From NCBI GenBank assembly GCA_965197575.1, contig OZ240214.1:1302001-1366000 (forward strand): a stretch of 64,000 nucleotides of DNA. The letters run 5' to 3'. Shown here piece after piece: positions 53,072-61,328 of the stretch. The position numbers and the translations under genes are program-made. The notes below the pieces were generated by a model, which saw only the letters and a list, made by a program, of their open reading frames with translations, ran no database searches and was not told the DNA's origin. Within the stretch, counting starts at the first letter, position 1, and each line of letters begins with the position of its first letter. Source of the DNA: VXOI01 sp965197575 (GTDB lineage: Bacteria; Chloroflexota; Dehalococcoidia; Lucifugimonadales; UBA3495).

Positions 53072-53829
53072 TGGCGGTTTCCGGCATCGACCTCGAAGGC
53101 CAGGTAGCCCTGGTCACCGGCGCCTCTCGCGGCATTGGGGCTGCCATAGCCTGCCGCCTGAGCAGGGCCGGCGTTAAAGTCGCCGTCAACTACCACAGCA
53201 GCCCGGACGCGGCTGCGAAGGTCGTCAAGTCGATTGCCGACTCCGGGGGCTCGGCGATACCGGTGGACGGGGACGTTTCCGACGAGACCGAAGCCGAGCA
53301 CGCCGTGAAGCGCACCATCGAGCAATGGGGCTCCATCGACATCCTGGTCAACAACGCCGGCATCAACCGCGACCGGCTGCTGTTGCGCATGAAGCCCGAG
53401 GACTTCGACTCGGTCTTGAGCGTGAACCTTCGCGGCGCGTTTCTCTGCACCCGCTACGTTATGCCCCACCTCATCCGGCAGCGCCACGGACGGGTGATCA
53501 ACATGTCGTCGGTGGTCGGCCTTTCCGGCAACCCCGGCCAAGCCAACTACGCCGCCGCCAAAGCCGGGCTGGTCGGCTTCACCAAGGCGGTGGCGAGGGA
53601 AGTCGCCTCCCGCAACGTGACCGTCAACGCCCTGGCGCCGGGCTACATAACCACCGGCATGGTGGAGGAGCTGTCCGAGGAGACCCGCCGACATATCCTC
53701 GACCGCATCCCCATGGGCCGCTTCGGCGCTCCCGAAGAGGTGGCCGAAACCGTGGCCTTCCTTTGCAGCGAGGGCGCAAGCTACATCACCGGCCAAGTGC
53801 TCACCATCGACGGCGGCATGATCGCCTGA
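53071..53829 (+). CDS. fabG: 3-oxoacyl-[acyl-carrier-protein] reductase FabG
   Basis: A 252-residue classical SDR with TGASRGIG cofactor motif, NNAGINRD, Ser in MSSVVG and the intact catalytic YAAAKAG. The C-terminal GQVLTIDGGM ending is the FabG norm. Overlapping plsX by one base, it belongs to a lipid operon with the MaoC-like enzyme. Its conserved context makes the FabG assignment firmer than for the SDRs near 14 kb. Confidence 0.92.
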   Translation: MAVSGIDLEGQVALVTGASRGIGAAIACRLSRAGVKVAVNYHSSPDAAAKVVKSIADSGGSAIPVDGDVSDETEAEHAVKRTIEQWGSIDILVNNAGINRDRLLLRMKPEDFDSVLSVNLRGAFLCTRYVMPHLIRQRHGRVINMSSVVGLSGNPGQANYAAAKAGLVGFTKAVAREVASRNVTVNALAPGYITTGMVEELSEETRRHILDRIPMGRFGAPEEVAETVAFLCSEGASYITGQVLTIDGGMIA

Positions 53830-53992
53830 TCTATTCCCCGGTGTCCTCGCAACCCCATGGCGAGATCGCCGCAGTGCTGGCATTGGTCGCCGCCCCCGGG
53901 TTGGTGAAGCTCCGCCTATCCCGGACAGGCAATCCGATGGCAGGCCAGCGGTCTACCTCCGGCAACGTGTGGCCTGCTTTACGACATGCCGA

Positions 53993-55150
53993 CTAGGGCT
54001 CTCCAAAGCACTTGACGGCATTGTCCCACAAGATTTTCTGTAGCAGGTCTTGGTTCAAGGCTTCCCAATTCAACACCAGGTCCACCGAGTCGGGGAAGCG
54101 GGTCTCCGCATGGGGGTAGTCGGAGCTGTACATCAGCAGGTGGCTGCCCATCAGCTCGGACACCATCTTGACCATATCCGGGCCCTCATGAAGCACTATG
54201 GAAGCAAAAAACCGGCCCCCGGTCAGGTACTCGGCCATGGTGTGCTTCAGCTCGGGAACGTACCCCATATATTCCATTTGGTCCTGCGTACGGGCGGCCC
54301 AGAACGGCAGCCAACCGAATCCAGACTCCAAAATGGAGAACTTGATAGAGGGGTAGCGGTCCATGATGCCCGATCCCATGAAAGAGGCCACCGCTCGCAT
54401 CGCGCCCCAAGGGTGCGAGGCAGAGCGGCCCAGGAATGGGCTCTGCCAGAGGTCCCTGTACCCGGGATATCCACCGGAAAACGAGTGATGGACCACGCAC
54501 AATCCCTCTTCTTCCACCGCTCCCCAGACCGGGTTTAAGGAAGGATGGTCAAAGGGGAAGTCGAGGGGCAGGTGGAGCCATATGCCCACCGCCCAACGGC
54601 TGCTCCCCCAAGTCTTGATCTCCTGCACCGAGTCCTCTATGAACCGGGCGTCCAGGGTCAGAAGGGCCTTGAGACGGTGGGGAGATGACGCACAGAAGTC
54701 GTTGAGGAACCGGTGGTTCGCCCGGATGAACTCCGCGTCCATCGCCGGATCTTCATGGCCGCGGGGCACTCCGGGAACCAGGAGTTGCACGTCCACGCCC
54801 TCTTCGTCCATATCCTTGAGACGGCTTTCCGCAACCCATTCACCGTCGAAGATAGGGAGCCTGCTACCCATGAATTTCTGCCGTCGGCGCTCTGCGTCGG
54901 CCGGCGGAGCGGCTTCGCCCAGGGTGCGAGGGGCGTCCTGCCCCCAACCGCCTCCGAATCCACCGAAGACATAGCGGTGGGAGTACGGCGGCTCCAAGCT
55001 GGCGCTGGCTGATGTCGTCTTGATGGGCACCCGGTAGCGTTCCAACGCCGGCAGCATGTTCTTGACCGACGATGCCAAATAGAGCTCAAGCCCCTCCGCC
55101 GAAGCAGTGACGTGGGTGTCCGAGTCGTAAACCTTAAATCCGTTCCTCAT
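53993..55150 (-). CDS. Amidohydrolase family 2 protein (ACMSD-like)
   Basis: A 385-residue TIM-barrel metal-dependent hydrolase/decarboxylase: N-terminal YDSDTHVTAS in the place of the DxH metal site, LKDMDEEGVDVQLLVPGVP, ILESGFGWLPFWAAR, and the terminal MYSSDYPHAET. Relatives decarboxylate or hydrolyse aromatic-derived acids. It stands alone and diverges from the PEP-mutase-fold lyase at 55296. Confidence 0.86.
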   Translation of the reverse strand: MRNGFKVYDSDTHVTASAEGLELYLASSVKNMLPALERYRVPIKTTSASASLEPPYSHRYVFGGFGGGWGQDAPRTLGEAAPPADAERRRQKFMGSRLPIFDGEWVAESRLKDMDEEGVDVQLLVPGVPRGHEDPAMDAEFIRANHRFLNDFCASSPHRLKALLTLDARFIEDSVQEIKTWGSSRWAVGIWLHLPLDFPFDHPSLNPVWGAVEEEGLCVVHHSFSGGYPGYRDLWQSPFLGRSASHPWGAMRAVASFMGSGIMDRYPSIKFSILESGFGWLPFWAARTQDQMEYMGYVPELKHTMAEYLTGGRFFASIVLHEGPDMVKMVSELMGSHLLMYSSDYPHAETRFPDSVDLVLNWEALNQDLLQKILWDNAVKCFGEP

Positions 55151-55236
55151 CGGTCGGCTCCTGTCTTCGATTTAGTGCTGCTCTCTGGTTGGTCGCCAAG
55201 GATGCACCAGCAACCTTTGCCTAAATGAAATCTTAC

Positions 55237-55267
55237 TTGAAATGAAATATAGATGCGTTGATATAAT
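55237..55267 (+). promoter_or_regulatory. Promoter candidate of the PEP-mutase-fold lyase gene
   Basis: TATAAT (55262-55267) with TTGAAA (55237-55242) 19 bp upstream, in an A/T-rich divergent spacer just before the gene at 55296. Confidence 0.5.
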
Positions 55268-55295
55268 CTCTGCAACCACTTTCAGCGAGGAGACC

Positions 55296-56180
55296 ATGCG
55301 CGCCACCACCAAGTTCCGTCAGTTGCTTAACGAGCCGGGCATCATCATGGCGCCCGGGGCTTACGATTGCGTCACCGCCAAGCTGATCGAGACCGCCGGA
55401 TTTCCTGCGGTCTACATGACCGGCGCGGGCACCTCGGTCGCCCGGCTCGGCTACCCCGACCTGGCCTTGGCCACCATGACCGAGATGCTGGACAACGCCG
55501 GCGCCATTGCCAGCACCGTGGAGGTGCCGGTGATCGCCGACGCCGACACTGGTTACGGTGGAGTGTTGAACGTTCGTCGCACCGTGCGCCAATACGAGCG
55601 AAGCGGGGTGGCCGCCCTCCACCTCGAGGACCAGGACTTCCCGAAACGCTGCGGCCACTTGGACGACAAGCGGGTCATACCCGTGGACGACATGGTGCAG
55701 AAGATCCACGCCGCCGTGGATGCCCGCACCGACGACGACTTCACCATCATCGTGCGCACCGACGCCCTGGCCGTCACCGGCTGGGACGATTCCATGCGCC
55801 GCTGCGAGGAGTACGTCAAGGCTGGGGCCGACGTGCTGTTTGTGGAGGCGCTGCGGACGCCCGAAGAAGTGGAGCGCGCGGGCCGGGAATTGGACGTCCC
55901 CTTGCTTTACAACTACGTCGAGACCGGCAAGTCGCCGCTGCTCCCCGCCGAGGAACTTGAGCGCCTGGGCTTCAAGATCGTGATCTTCCCGGCCAGCGCC
56001 TTGCTCTCGGCGGTGCAAGCGGTGAAGCACGTGCTAGGCGAGCTCAGGGACAAGGGCACCACGGCCCACCTGCTGGAGAACATGACCAGTCTTCAGGACT
56101 GCTTCGAGGCAGTTGGCCTCTCCGAGATGCTGGCCGACGATGCCCGCTTCGCCACTCCCGAGCCGGCCGCCGCCGACTAG
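55296..56180 (+). CDS. Isocitrate lyase/PEP mutase superfamily lyase (methylisocitrate lyase-like)
   Basis: A 294-residue lyase starting at ATG 55296 behind GAGGAG. It contains APGAYDCVTAKLIETAGFPAVYMTGAG, the metal site ADADTGYG and the catalytic KRCGH loop (in FPKRCGHLDDK), followed by IVRTDALAV. The intact Cys loop places it with methylisocitrate lyase, 2,3-dimethylmalate lyase and carboxyphosphonoenolpyruvate mutase, in contrast to the Cys-less paralogue at 45516. The exact substrate is undecided; no prpC/prpD genes are near. Confidence 0.88.
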   Translation: MRATTKFRQLLNEPGIIMAPGAYDCVTAKLIETAGFPAVYMTGAGTSVARLGYPDLALATMTEMLDNAGAIASTVEVPVIADADTGYGGVLNVRRTVRQYERSGVAALHLEDQDFPKRCGHLDDKRVIPVDDMVQKIHAAVDARTDDDFTIIVRTDALAVTGWDDSMRRCEEYVKAGADVLFVEALRTPEEVERAGRELDVPLLYNYVETGKSPLLPAEELERLGFKIVIFPASALLSAVQAVKHVLGELRDKGTTAHLLENMTSLQDCFEAVGLSEMLADDARFATPEPAAAD

Positions 56181-56306
56181 CCCGGCCTTTCCGCGCTTTC
56201 TTGGAACTCCCGCCGTCGAAATTAGGCAGCGGAGGTTTTCGCGTCCTCGATTCCTGAGTTAGAATGGTTCTATGACTGTTGTTGACTCCGGCTTGAAGAC
56301 TGGCCT

Positions 56307-57563
56307 ATGAACCCTTTCGGAGACTCTGACGAGCGGTTTCTGCTGCGACTGCGGCGGGAAGTGGAGGCTTGGGAGCAGGCCGGGACGATTACAGCCGAGC
56401 AGGGGCAGGCAATTCTGGCCCGCTACCCGGCGGCGGACTCCCTGCCCGGAGCTGCCGCTCGCAAACGTCAGGCCCTCGTTGTGGGGCTGTCCATTCTGGG
56501 GGCAGTGCTGGTCGGGCTGGGCATCATCACCTTTTTCGCCGCCAACTGGGATGACATCCCCAAGTCCGTAAGGTTGGCGGTGTTGGTGGCCGGGGTAGCT
56601 CTGTCCTACGGCGCGGGCTACTACCTATGGCAGCGCGCGGGCTACGTAGGCGTGGGCGTGGCGTTGGTCCTGCTGGGCTGCATCATCTTCGGGGCCGGGG
56701 TGCATCTCGTAGGCCAGGTCTACCACATCCCGGTGCACCATCCCAACCTGACCCTCTTCTGGTTCTTGGGCGTGCTCCCCCTAGCCTACGCTACACGCTC
56801 ACGGCCAGTGACGTTTCTGGCCATAGTCCTGTTCCTGGTCGCCGCCGGATTCCGGCAGGCGCACTGGCTGGGACAGGTTTCGGACGAAGAAGCCTTCCTT
56901 TGGATCACCGCTGCCTATCTCCCCTTGGGGGCGTTGCTCTACGCCATTGGCCGGGCCAAGGAACCGTTCGACGAGTGGGAGCCGATGGGCGGACTTTTCC
57001 GCGCCATCGGGCTACTCACGGTCTTCGGAGCGCTTTACGTGCTGACATTTCACGAGCTTCACGAAAACGGGGGCGGAGTCGATGGCCTGGAATACCGCTA
57101 CTGGAGCCTGACTTACGGGGCGGCCGCCATCTCCGTCGCGCTGCTGGGGGCAACGGAGTGGCTACGCATCCGTCGGGGTGGTCTGTCGCCGTTGGAATCT
57201 CCGGTGGAATCCGCCGAACTTGTGGTAATAGTGTTGCTGCTGGCGGCTTCTCATGTCGCAGTCCGGGTTCCTGTTGAGTGGGATGCTCTCTACACCGTCG
57301 TGTTCAACGCCCTGTTCGCGCTGTCGGTGCTGGGGCTGATGATTTCCGGCTACCTGCAAGAGCGCGAGGGCCGGGTCAACCTGTCGCTGGGGCTGATTGC
57401 CCTGTTTGTAATCTCCCGATACTTTGAATACTCGCCAAGCCTCTTTGACCGCTCGCTGGTGTTCGTGGGCGCAGGAGTGATACTGCTGGCCGGCGGGTTC
57501 CTGCTGGAGCGGGGCCGCCGGAAGATGCTGGACGCAATGCGGGCCGGGGAAGGCGAGCGATGA
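56307..57563 (+). CDS. DUF2157 membrane protein
   Basis: A 418-residue protein: a soluble helical N-terminal region with VEAWEQAGTITAEQGQAILARY, the DUF2157 signature, then about ten hydrophobic helices (ALVVGLSILGAVLVGLGIITFFAANW first). The function is unknown. It overlaps the next gene by ATGA (57560-57563); DUF2157 and GDYXXLXY proteins are known to occur together, suggesting one membrane complex. Confidence 0.88.
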   Translation: MNPFGDSDERFLLRLRREVEAWEQAGTITAEQGQAILARYPAADSLPGAAARKRQALVVGLSILGAVLVGLGIITFFAANWDDIPKSVRLAVLVAGVALSYGAGYYLWQRAGYVGVGVALVLLGCIIFGAGVHLVGQVYHIPVHHPNLTLFWFLGVLPLAYATRSRPVTFLAIVLFLVAAGFRQAHWLGQVSDEEAFLWITAAYLPLGALLYAIGRAKEPFDEWEPMGGLFRAIGLLTVFGALYVLTFHELHENGGGVDGLEYRYWSLTYGAAAISVALLGATEWLRIRRGGLSPLESPVESAELVVIVLLLAASHVAVRVPVEWDALYTVVFNALFALSVLGLMISGYLQEREGRVNLSLGLIALFVISRYFEYSPSLFDRSLVFVGAGVILLAGGFLLERGRRKMLDAMRAGEGER

Positions 57564-58066
57564 AACCTTGGGCCAGCATCGCCTTCTGGATTGTGGTTGC
57601 CGGGCAACTGGTCTTCCTGATTAGCTTTATATCGGTCAAGGAAACCGCCCTTCGCTCCGGGGCCGAGGTGGTGCTGCAAACGGTCCCAGTAGACCCGCGC
57701 TCTCTGCTCCAGGGCGACTACGCCATCCTCGACTACGAAATCGCCGACCTGCCGCCGTTCCTGCAAGATCATCCTGTAGGAGAAACGGCCTACGTAGTGC
57801 TTGCCGAGGGGCCAGAGGTTTGGGAAGCCCGGAGATACCCCTACGACCGGCCCGACACTAGCGAGGTGTTCATCAAGGGCCGGGTTGACCGCAAGGGGCA
57901 TCTCGACTTCGGCATCGGCACGTTCTTCATCCCAGAAGGAACCGGCCGCATCATAGAAGGGGCGCAGGACGTGAAAGTAGTGGTGAAACTCGCTGCCGAC
58001 GGCAACGCGATTATCAAGCAGGTGCTGGTGGACGGGCGGCCATTCGACCCAGGTGCCGAACCGTAG
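57560..58066 (+). CDS. GDYXXLXY family protein
   Basis: A 168-residue protein with one N-terminal membrane helix (ASIAFWIVVAGQLVFLISFI) and the name-giving motif GDYAILDYEI, placed after a VPVDPRSLLQ stretch. The remainder would lie outside the membrane and is rich in beta strands. Function unknown. It is translationally coupled to the DUF2157 gene. Confidence 0.88.
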   Translation: MKPWASIAFWIVVAGQLVFLISFISVKETALRSGAEVVLQTVPVDPRSLLQGDYAILDYEIADLPPFLQDHPVGETAYVVLAEGPEVWEARRYPYDRPDTSEVFIKGRVDRKGHLDFGIGTFFIPEGTGRIIEGAQDVKVVVKLAADGNAIIKQVLVDGRPFDPGAEP

Positions 58067-58164
58067 GAGTAGCCATCGCCCACGCCCGCCCTTGGGCGAT
58101 AGGGGCGGTTGCGGCATACTTTGCCGGAATCCAGCGGCAATTCAGAACAGCGCGGGAGGAGGCT

Positions 58165-58683
58165 ATGAGCAACGTCGTTCTGGTGGTGGATATGCTCAAG
58201 GGGTTCTTGGAGCCGGGCTACAACCTTTACCACGCTGAGTCGCGGGAGATCATCCCCAACGTGCATCGCCTGGTCTCGCAGGAGTTGGAGGCGGGGGCGG
58301 ACATCCTTTTTGTGTCCGACCACCACGACCCCGACGATCTGGAGTTCCAAGTGTTCCCGGTACATTGCGTGATGGGCACCGAAGAGACCGAGGTGGTCCC
58401 TGAGTTGTCGGAGTTCGTGACAGGCGGCAACGTGATCCCGAAGAAGCGGTACAGCGGGTTCTTCAACACCGATCTGGCCGACCGGCTGGTGCAACTGGAG
58501 CCGGAGAAGCTGGTTATCTGCGGCGTCGCCACCAATATTTGCGTGCTGCACACGACTTCCGACGCCCGGAACCGGGACTACCCGGTGGAAGTGTATTCCG
58601 ACTGCGTTTCCGGCCCCGACCCCGAAGCCCATCGTTGGGCCCTCTCCCACCTGCAACGGGTGTTGGGCGCGAAGGTGATCTAG
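58165..58683 (+). CDS. Isochorismatase-fold cysteine hydrolase (nicotinamidase-like)
   Basis: A 172-residue enzyme: VLVVDMLKGFLEPG (catalytic Asp), VIPKKRYSGFFNTDL (Lys) and VICGVATNICVLHT (nucleophile Cys), the D-K-C triad of the family. Metal-ligand His residues in VSDHHDPDDLEF favour a nicotinamidase-like activity. ATG 58165 follows GGGAGGAGG. Its stop shares CTAG (58680-58683) with the convergent CoA-transferase gene. Confidence 0.87.
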   Translation: MSNVVLVVDMLKGFLEPGYNLYHAESREIIPNVHRLVSQELEAGADILFVSDHHDPDDLEFQVFPVHCVMGTEETEVVPELSEFVTGGNVIPKKRYSGFFNTDLADRLVQLEPEKLVICGVATNICVLHTTSDARNRDYPVEVYSDCVSGPDPEAHRWALSHLQRVLGAKVI

Positions 58684-59897
58684 CCTACGGCGCCCGACAC
58701 CACGGCGTCGATGACTTCCTCGTCGCCCATGCCCAGTATGTCGCGCATGACGTGTTCGGTGTGCTGGCCCAACACCGGCCCGGGGCCGCGCGGGCCGCTG
58801 TCGTAGCCCCGGATGCGGAACTGATGTCCGCCGTAGGGCACCCGGCCCATCTCCTGATGCTCCAAGTAGCGGTAGAAGCCGCGGTGGGCCAACTGCGGGT
58901 CCCGGAGCAGGTCGCTGCTGCGCTGCACTACCCCTGCCGGAACGACTTGGGCCAGCAGCAATTCCATTACCGCTTGCGGAGATTTGTCGCCGGTCCACTG
59001 GCTGACGTTGCCGTCGATCTCGTCGTGGTGTTCCAGCCGACCCTCGGCGGTGGCGAAGCGAGGGTCGCCAGCCCACGCCGGATTTCCCATCGCCCGCCCT
59101 AGACCAACCCAATGCTCGTCCGTCTCCACGGCTATGGCGCACCACTGGTCGTTTCCGGCGCAGGGATAGGCGCCTTGGGGCGCGGCGTACTCGGAGCGGT
59201 TGCCGCGGCGCGTGACGTTCCGGCCGTTGACCGCGTAATCGACGATCTGCGGGCTCAGGTAATGCAACGACATCTCCAACTGGGAAGCGTCGATGTGCTG
59301 ACCCTCGCCGGTCCGCCGCCGGTGGTCCAGGGCCGCCATGATGGTGGTTGCCAGGATTCTGGGCGATACCGCGTCGGTGTAGGCCGTCCACGGCCCATCG
59401 GGAGGGAGGTCGGGCCAGCCGGTGATCTCGTAGTACCCGGCGATGGCCCCAGCGTGGAAGCCGTAGCCGCCGAAGGGGGCCGCTGGGCCGGTCTGCCCCA
59501 TCAGGCAGGTGCTGGCCATGATGATGGACGGGTTTAGCGCTCGCGCCGTCTCGTACCCGATGCCCAACCCATCCATGGTGCCGGGGGTGAAGCTCTCGAC
59601 GTAAACGTCGGCCCAAGACAGGAGACGCTTGGCGATGTCGAGTCCACCGTCGGCCTTCAAGTCCAGCGATAGTCCCAGCTTGGAGGCGTTGAACTCCGCG
59701 TAGAACTGGGTGCGGTCGGGGCCCGCGACGCCGTCTTTGAAGGGCCCCACGGTGCGCAGAATGTCGAGGGGCGCGGCGGTCTCGACTCTCACCACCTCCG
59801 CGCCGTGGTCGGCCAAGTACCGGGTGGTGTTGGGACCGACCACAACCCAAGAAAAATCGGCGACCTTGACGCCCTCGAACGGCAAATTCTTGGCCAT
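58680..59897 (-). CDS. CaiB/BaiF family III CoA-transferase
   Basis: A 405-residue enzyme: FEGVKVADFSWVVVGPNTTRYLADHGAEVVRVE at the N-terminus, TGEGQHIDASQLEMSLHYL and the C-terminal HRGFYRYLEHQEMGRVPYGGHQFR...GPVLGQHTEHVMRDILGM. It moves CoA between carboxylic acids. In the segment expected to hold the active Asp it reads GYGFHAGAIAGYYEITG, so the Asp may be replaced. It is 10 bp downstream of another CaiB gene in the same direction, consistent with a heteromeric enzyme. Confidence 0.9.
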   Translation of the reverse strand: MAKNLPFEGVKVADFSWVVVGPNTTRYLADHGAEVVRVETAAPLDILRTVGPFKDGVAGPDRTQFYAEFNASKLGLSLDLKADGGLDIAKRLLSWADVYVESFTPGTMDGLGIGYETARALNPSIIMASTCLMGQTGPAAPFGGYGFHAGAIAGYYEITGWPDLPPDGPWTAYTDAVSPRILATTIMAALDHRRRTGEGQHIDASQLEMSLHYLSPQIVDYAVNGRNVTRRGNRSEYAAPQGAYPCAGNDQWCAIAVETDEHWVGLGRAMGNPAWAGDPRFATAEGRLEHHDEIDGNVSQWTGDKSPQAVMELLLAQVVPAGVVQRSSDLLRDPQLAHRGFYRYLEHQEMGRVPYGGHQFRIRGYDSGPRGPGPVLGQHTEHVMRDILGMGDEEVIDAVVSGAVG

Positions 59898-59907
59898 GCC
59901 AGCCCTC

Positions 59908-61137
59908 CTAAGCTCCGGCCGCCATCGCGATTTCCGATTGGCTGAGACCCAGCAGCCCGCCCAGCACTTCCTGGTTGTGCTCGCCCAGCCGCGGCGCCCA
60001 CCCCCGGACCGTCATCGGAGTCCGGGACATCTTGGCCACGAACCCCGGCGCCTTGACCGTCCGCCCGTCGGGCAACGGGGCTTCGAGCCAGTAGCCCCGC
60101 TCGTCCAGGTGCCGGAAACGGGCCAGGTCCTCCATGTCGCTCACTGGCGCAATCGTGACGCCATCCCGCAGCCCCCGGTCCAGCAATTCCTGCTTGGGGT
60201 AGCGGGCGACGTAGCGCCGGATGGCGTCCAGCACCTCGTCCAGGCTGTAGGTGATCGGCTGTTGTTGCAGCAGCCGGAAATGGTAGGTGGGCCAGTCCTC
60301 GTTTTCCAGCCACTCCGCTGGTACGACCCCTTCTGCGACGAACCACGGCACCATCCCGAATAGGGTGGGGCCGCTGGGGATCAGCACGACGTAGCCGTCG
60401 GCGCATTCGAAAACGATGGGTACGGTCGCGCCGCCCAACTGAAGGGCCGAGCCCCCCCGGTCGTAGTCGTAGCCTTGGACCTCGTAGGCTCCGATGCCCT
60501 GGAGCATGGTCGCCGTCATGGCGGCTTGGGCGGAAACGTCGACGAACTGCCCCTCGCCCGTGTTGATCATCAGGGCGTGAGCAATCAGGGCGGCGGTGGC
60601 GGCTTCCGCCCCGGCGTGCAGCCAGACCTGCGGCACGGAGAGGCGGACCGGAGCGCGGCCGGGGTCGCCTTGCAGGCTCATCGGGCCGCCCATCGCCGCT
60701 ATGGTCAGGTCGCTGGCCGCCATTCCGCTGTACGGGCCGTCCCACCCCCAAGGTGAAATGGCTACGTGGACCAGGCGAGGGTTGATTGTCTTGAGGACAT
60801 CGAATCCCATGCCCAAGGAATCCAGCGCGGCGGGTTGGGCTGATTCAAACAGGAAATCGACCTGCTCGACCAACTCCGACAACGCCCGCCGGCCCGCCGC
60901 TCCCGACAGGTCCAGGGTGATGCCCTGCTTGTTTCGGTTGAAGCAGAAGAAATGAAGGCTTCGTTCGGGTCCTGGGGCGGATTCGATGAAAGGCGGGGTC
61001 CGGCGGCCGCCGGACCCTCCGGGCGGCTCCACCTTGATTACGGCGGCGCCCATGTCGCCCAAGACCATGCTGGCGAAATCGCCGTGGCCGCCGGTCAGGT
61101 CCAGCACTTTATACGGGTTCAACATTCGGGCCGTCAC
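59908..61137 (-). CDS. CaiB/BaiF family III CoA-transferase
   Basis: A 409-residue enzyme: NPYKVLDLTGGHGDFASMVLGDMGAAVIKVEPPGG, FFCFNRNKQGITLDL, and SDLTIAAMGGPMSLQGDPG, where the Asp lies at the position of the catalytic Asp of formyl-CoA transferase. The C-terminal end shows RGWAPRLGEHNQEVLGGLLGL. It is the upstream member of a tandem pair with the 405-residue paralogue. Which acids are used is unknown. Confidence 0.9.
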   Translation of the reverse strand: MTARMLNPYKVLDLTGGHGDFASMVLGDMGAAVIKVEPPGGSGGRRTPPFIESAPGPERSLHFFCFNRNKQGITLDLSGAAGRRALSELVEQVDFLFESAQPAALDSLGMGFDVLKTINPRLVHVAISPWGWDGPYSGMAASDLTIAAMGGPMSLQGDPGRAPVRLSVPQVWLHAGAEAATAALIAHALMINTGEGQFVDVSAQAAMTATMLQGIGAYEVQGYDYDRGGSALQLGGATVPIVFECADGYVVLIPSGPTLFGMVPWFVAEGVVPAEWLENEDWPTYHFRLLQQQPITYSLDEVLDAIRRYVARYPKQELLDRGLRDGVTIAPVSDMEDLARFRHLDERGYWLEAPLPDGRTVKAPGFVAKMSRTPMTVRGWAPRLGEHNQEVLGGLLGLSQSEIAMAAGA

Positions 61138-61185
61138 TCCCTAGCCTGGGTTGCCGATTATAGCACGGGCGGCGTCTGAGGCATG

Positions 61186-61292
61186 GATGTACATGATATA
61201 CAGGATGGACTGGAGGCAGGGCAATCTCCTATCGACTGGTTTCCAGGCGAAGCGAATAATCAAATCCTGCCTATCCTGTGTATCCATGTTAT
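61186..61292. repeat. Intergenic inverted words ATACAGGAT / ATCCTGTGTAT
   Basis: CATGATATACAGGATGGACT at about 61191 and CCTGCCTATCCTGTGTATCC at about 61268 are near-inverse copies around a spacer. AGCCTGTCCATCCTGTCC at 42670-42687 resembles one arm. It fills the gap between divergent genes. Confidence 0.45.
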
Positions 61293-61328
61293 TATTGCGC
61301 GATAGTGGCCGCGGGCCGGGGAGGCGAG

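Noticed and set aside
57841..59850. 669-codon minus-strand open frame
   Set aside because: It runs across the antisense of the isochorismatase-fold gene and an alternate frame of the CoA-transferase; Arg/Gly/Pro-rich composition, a shadow of high G+C coding DNA.
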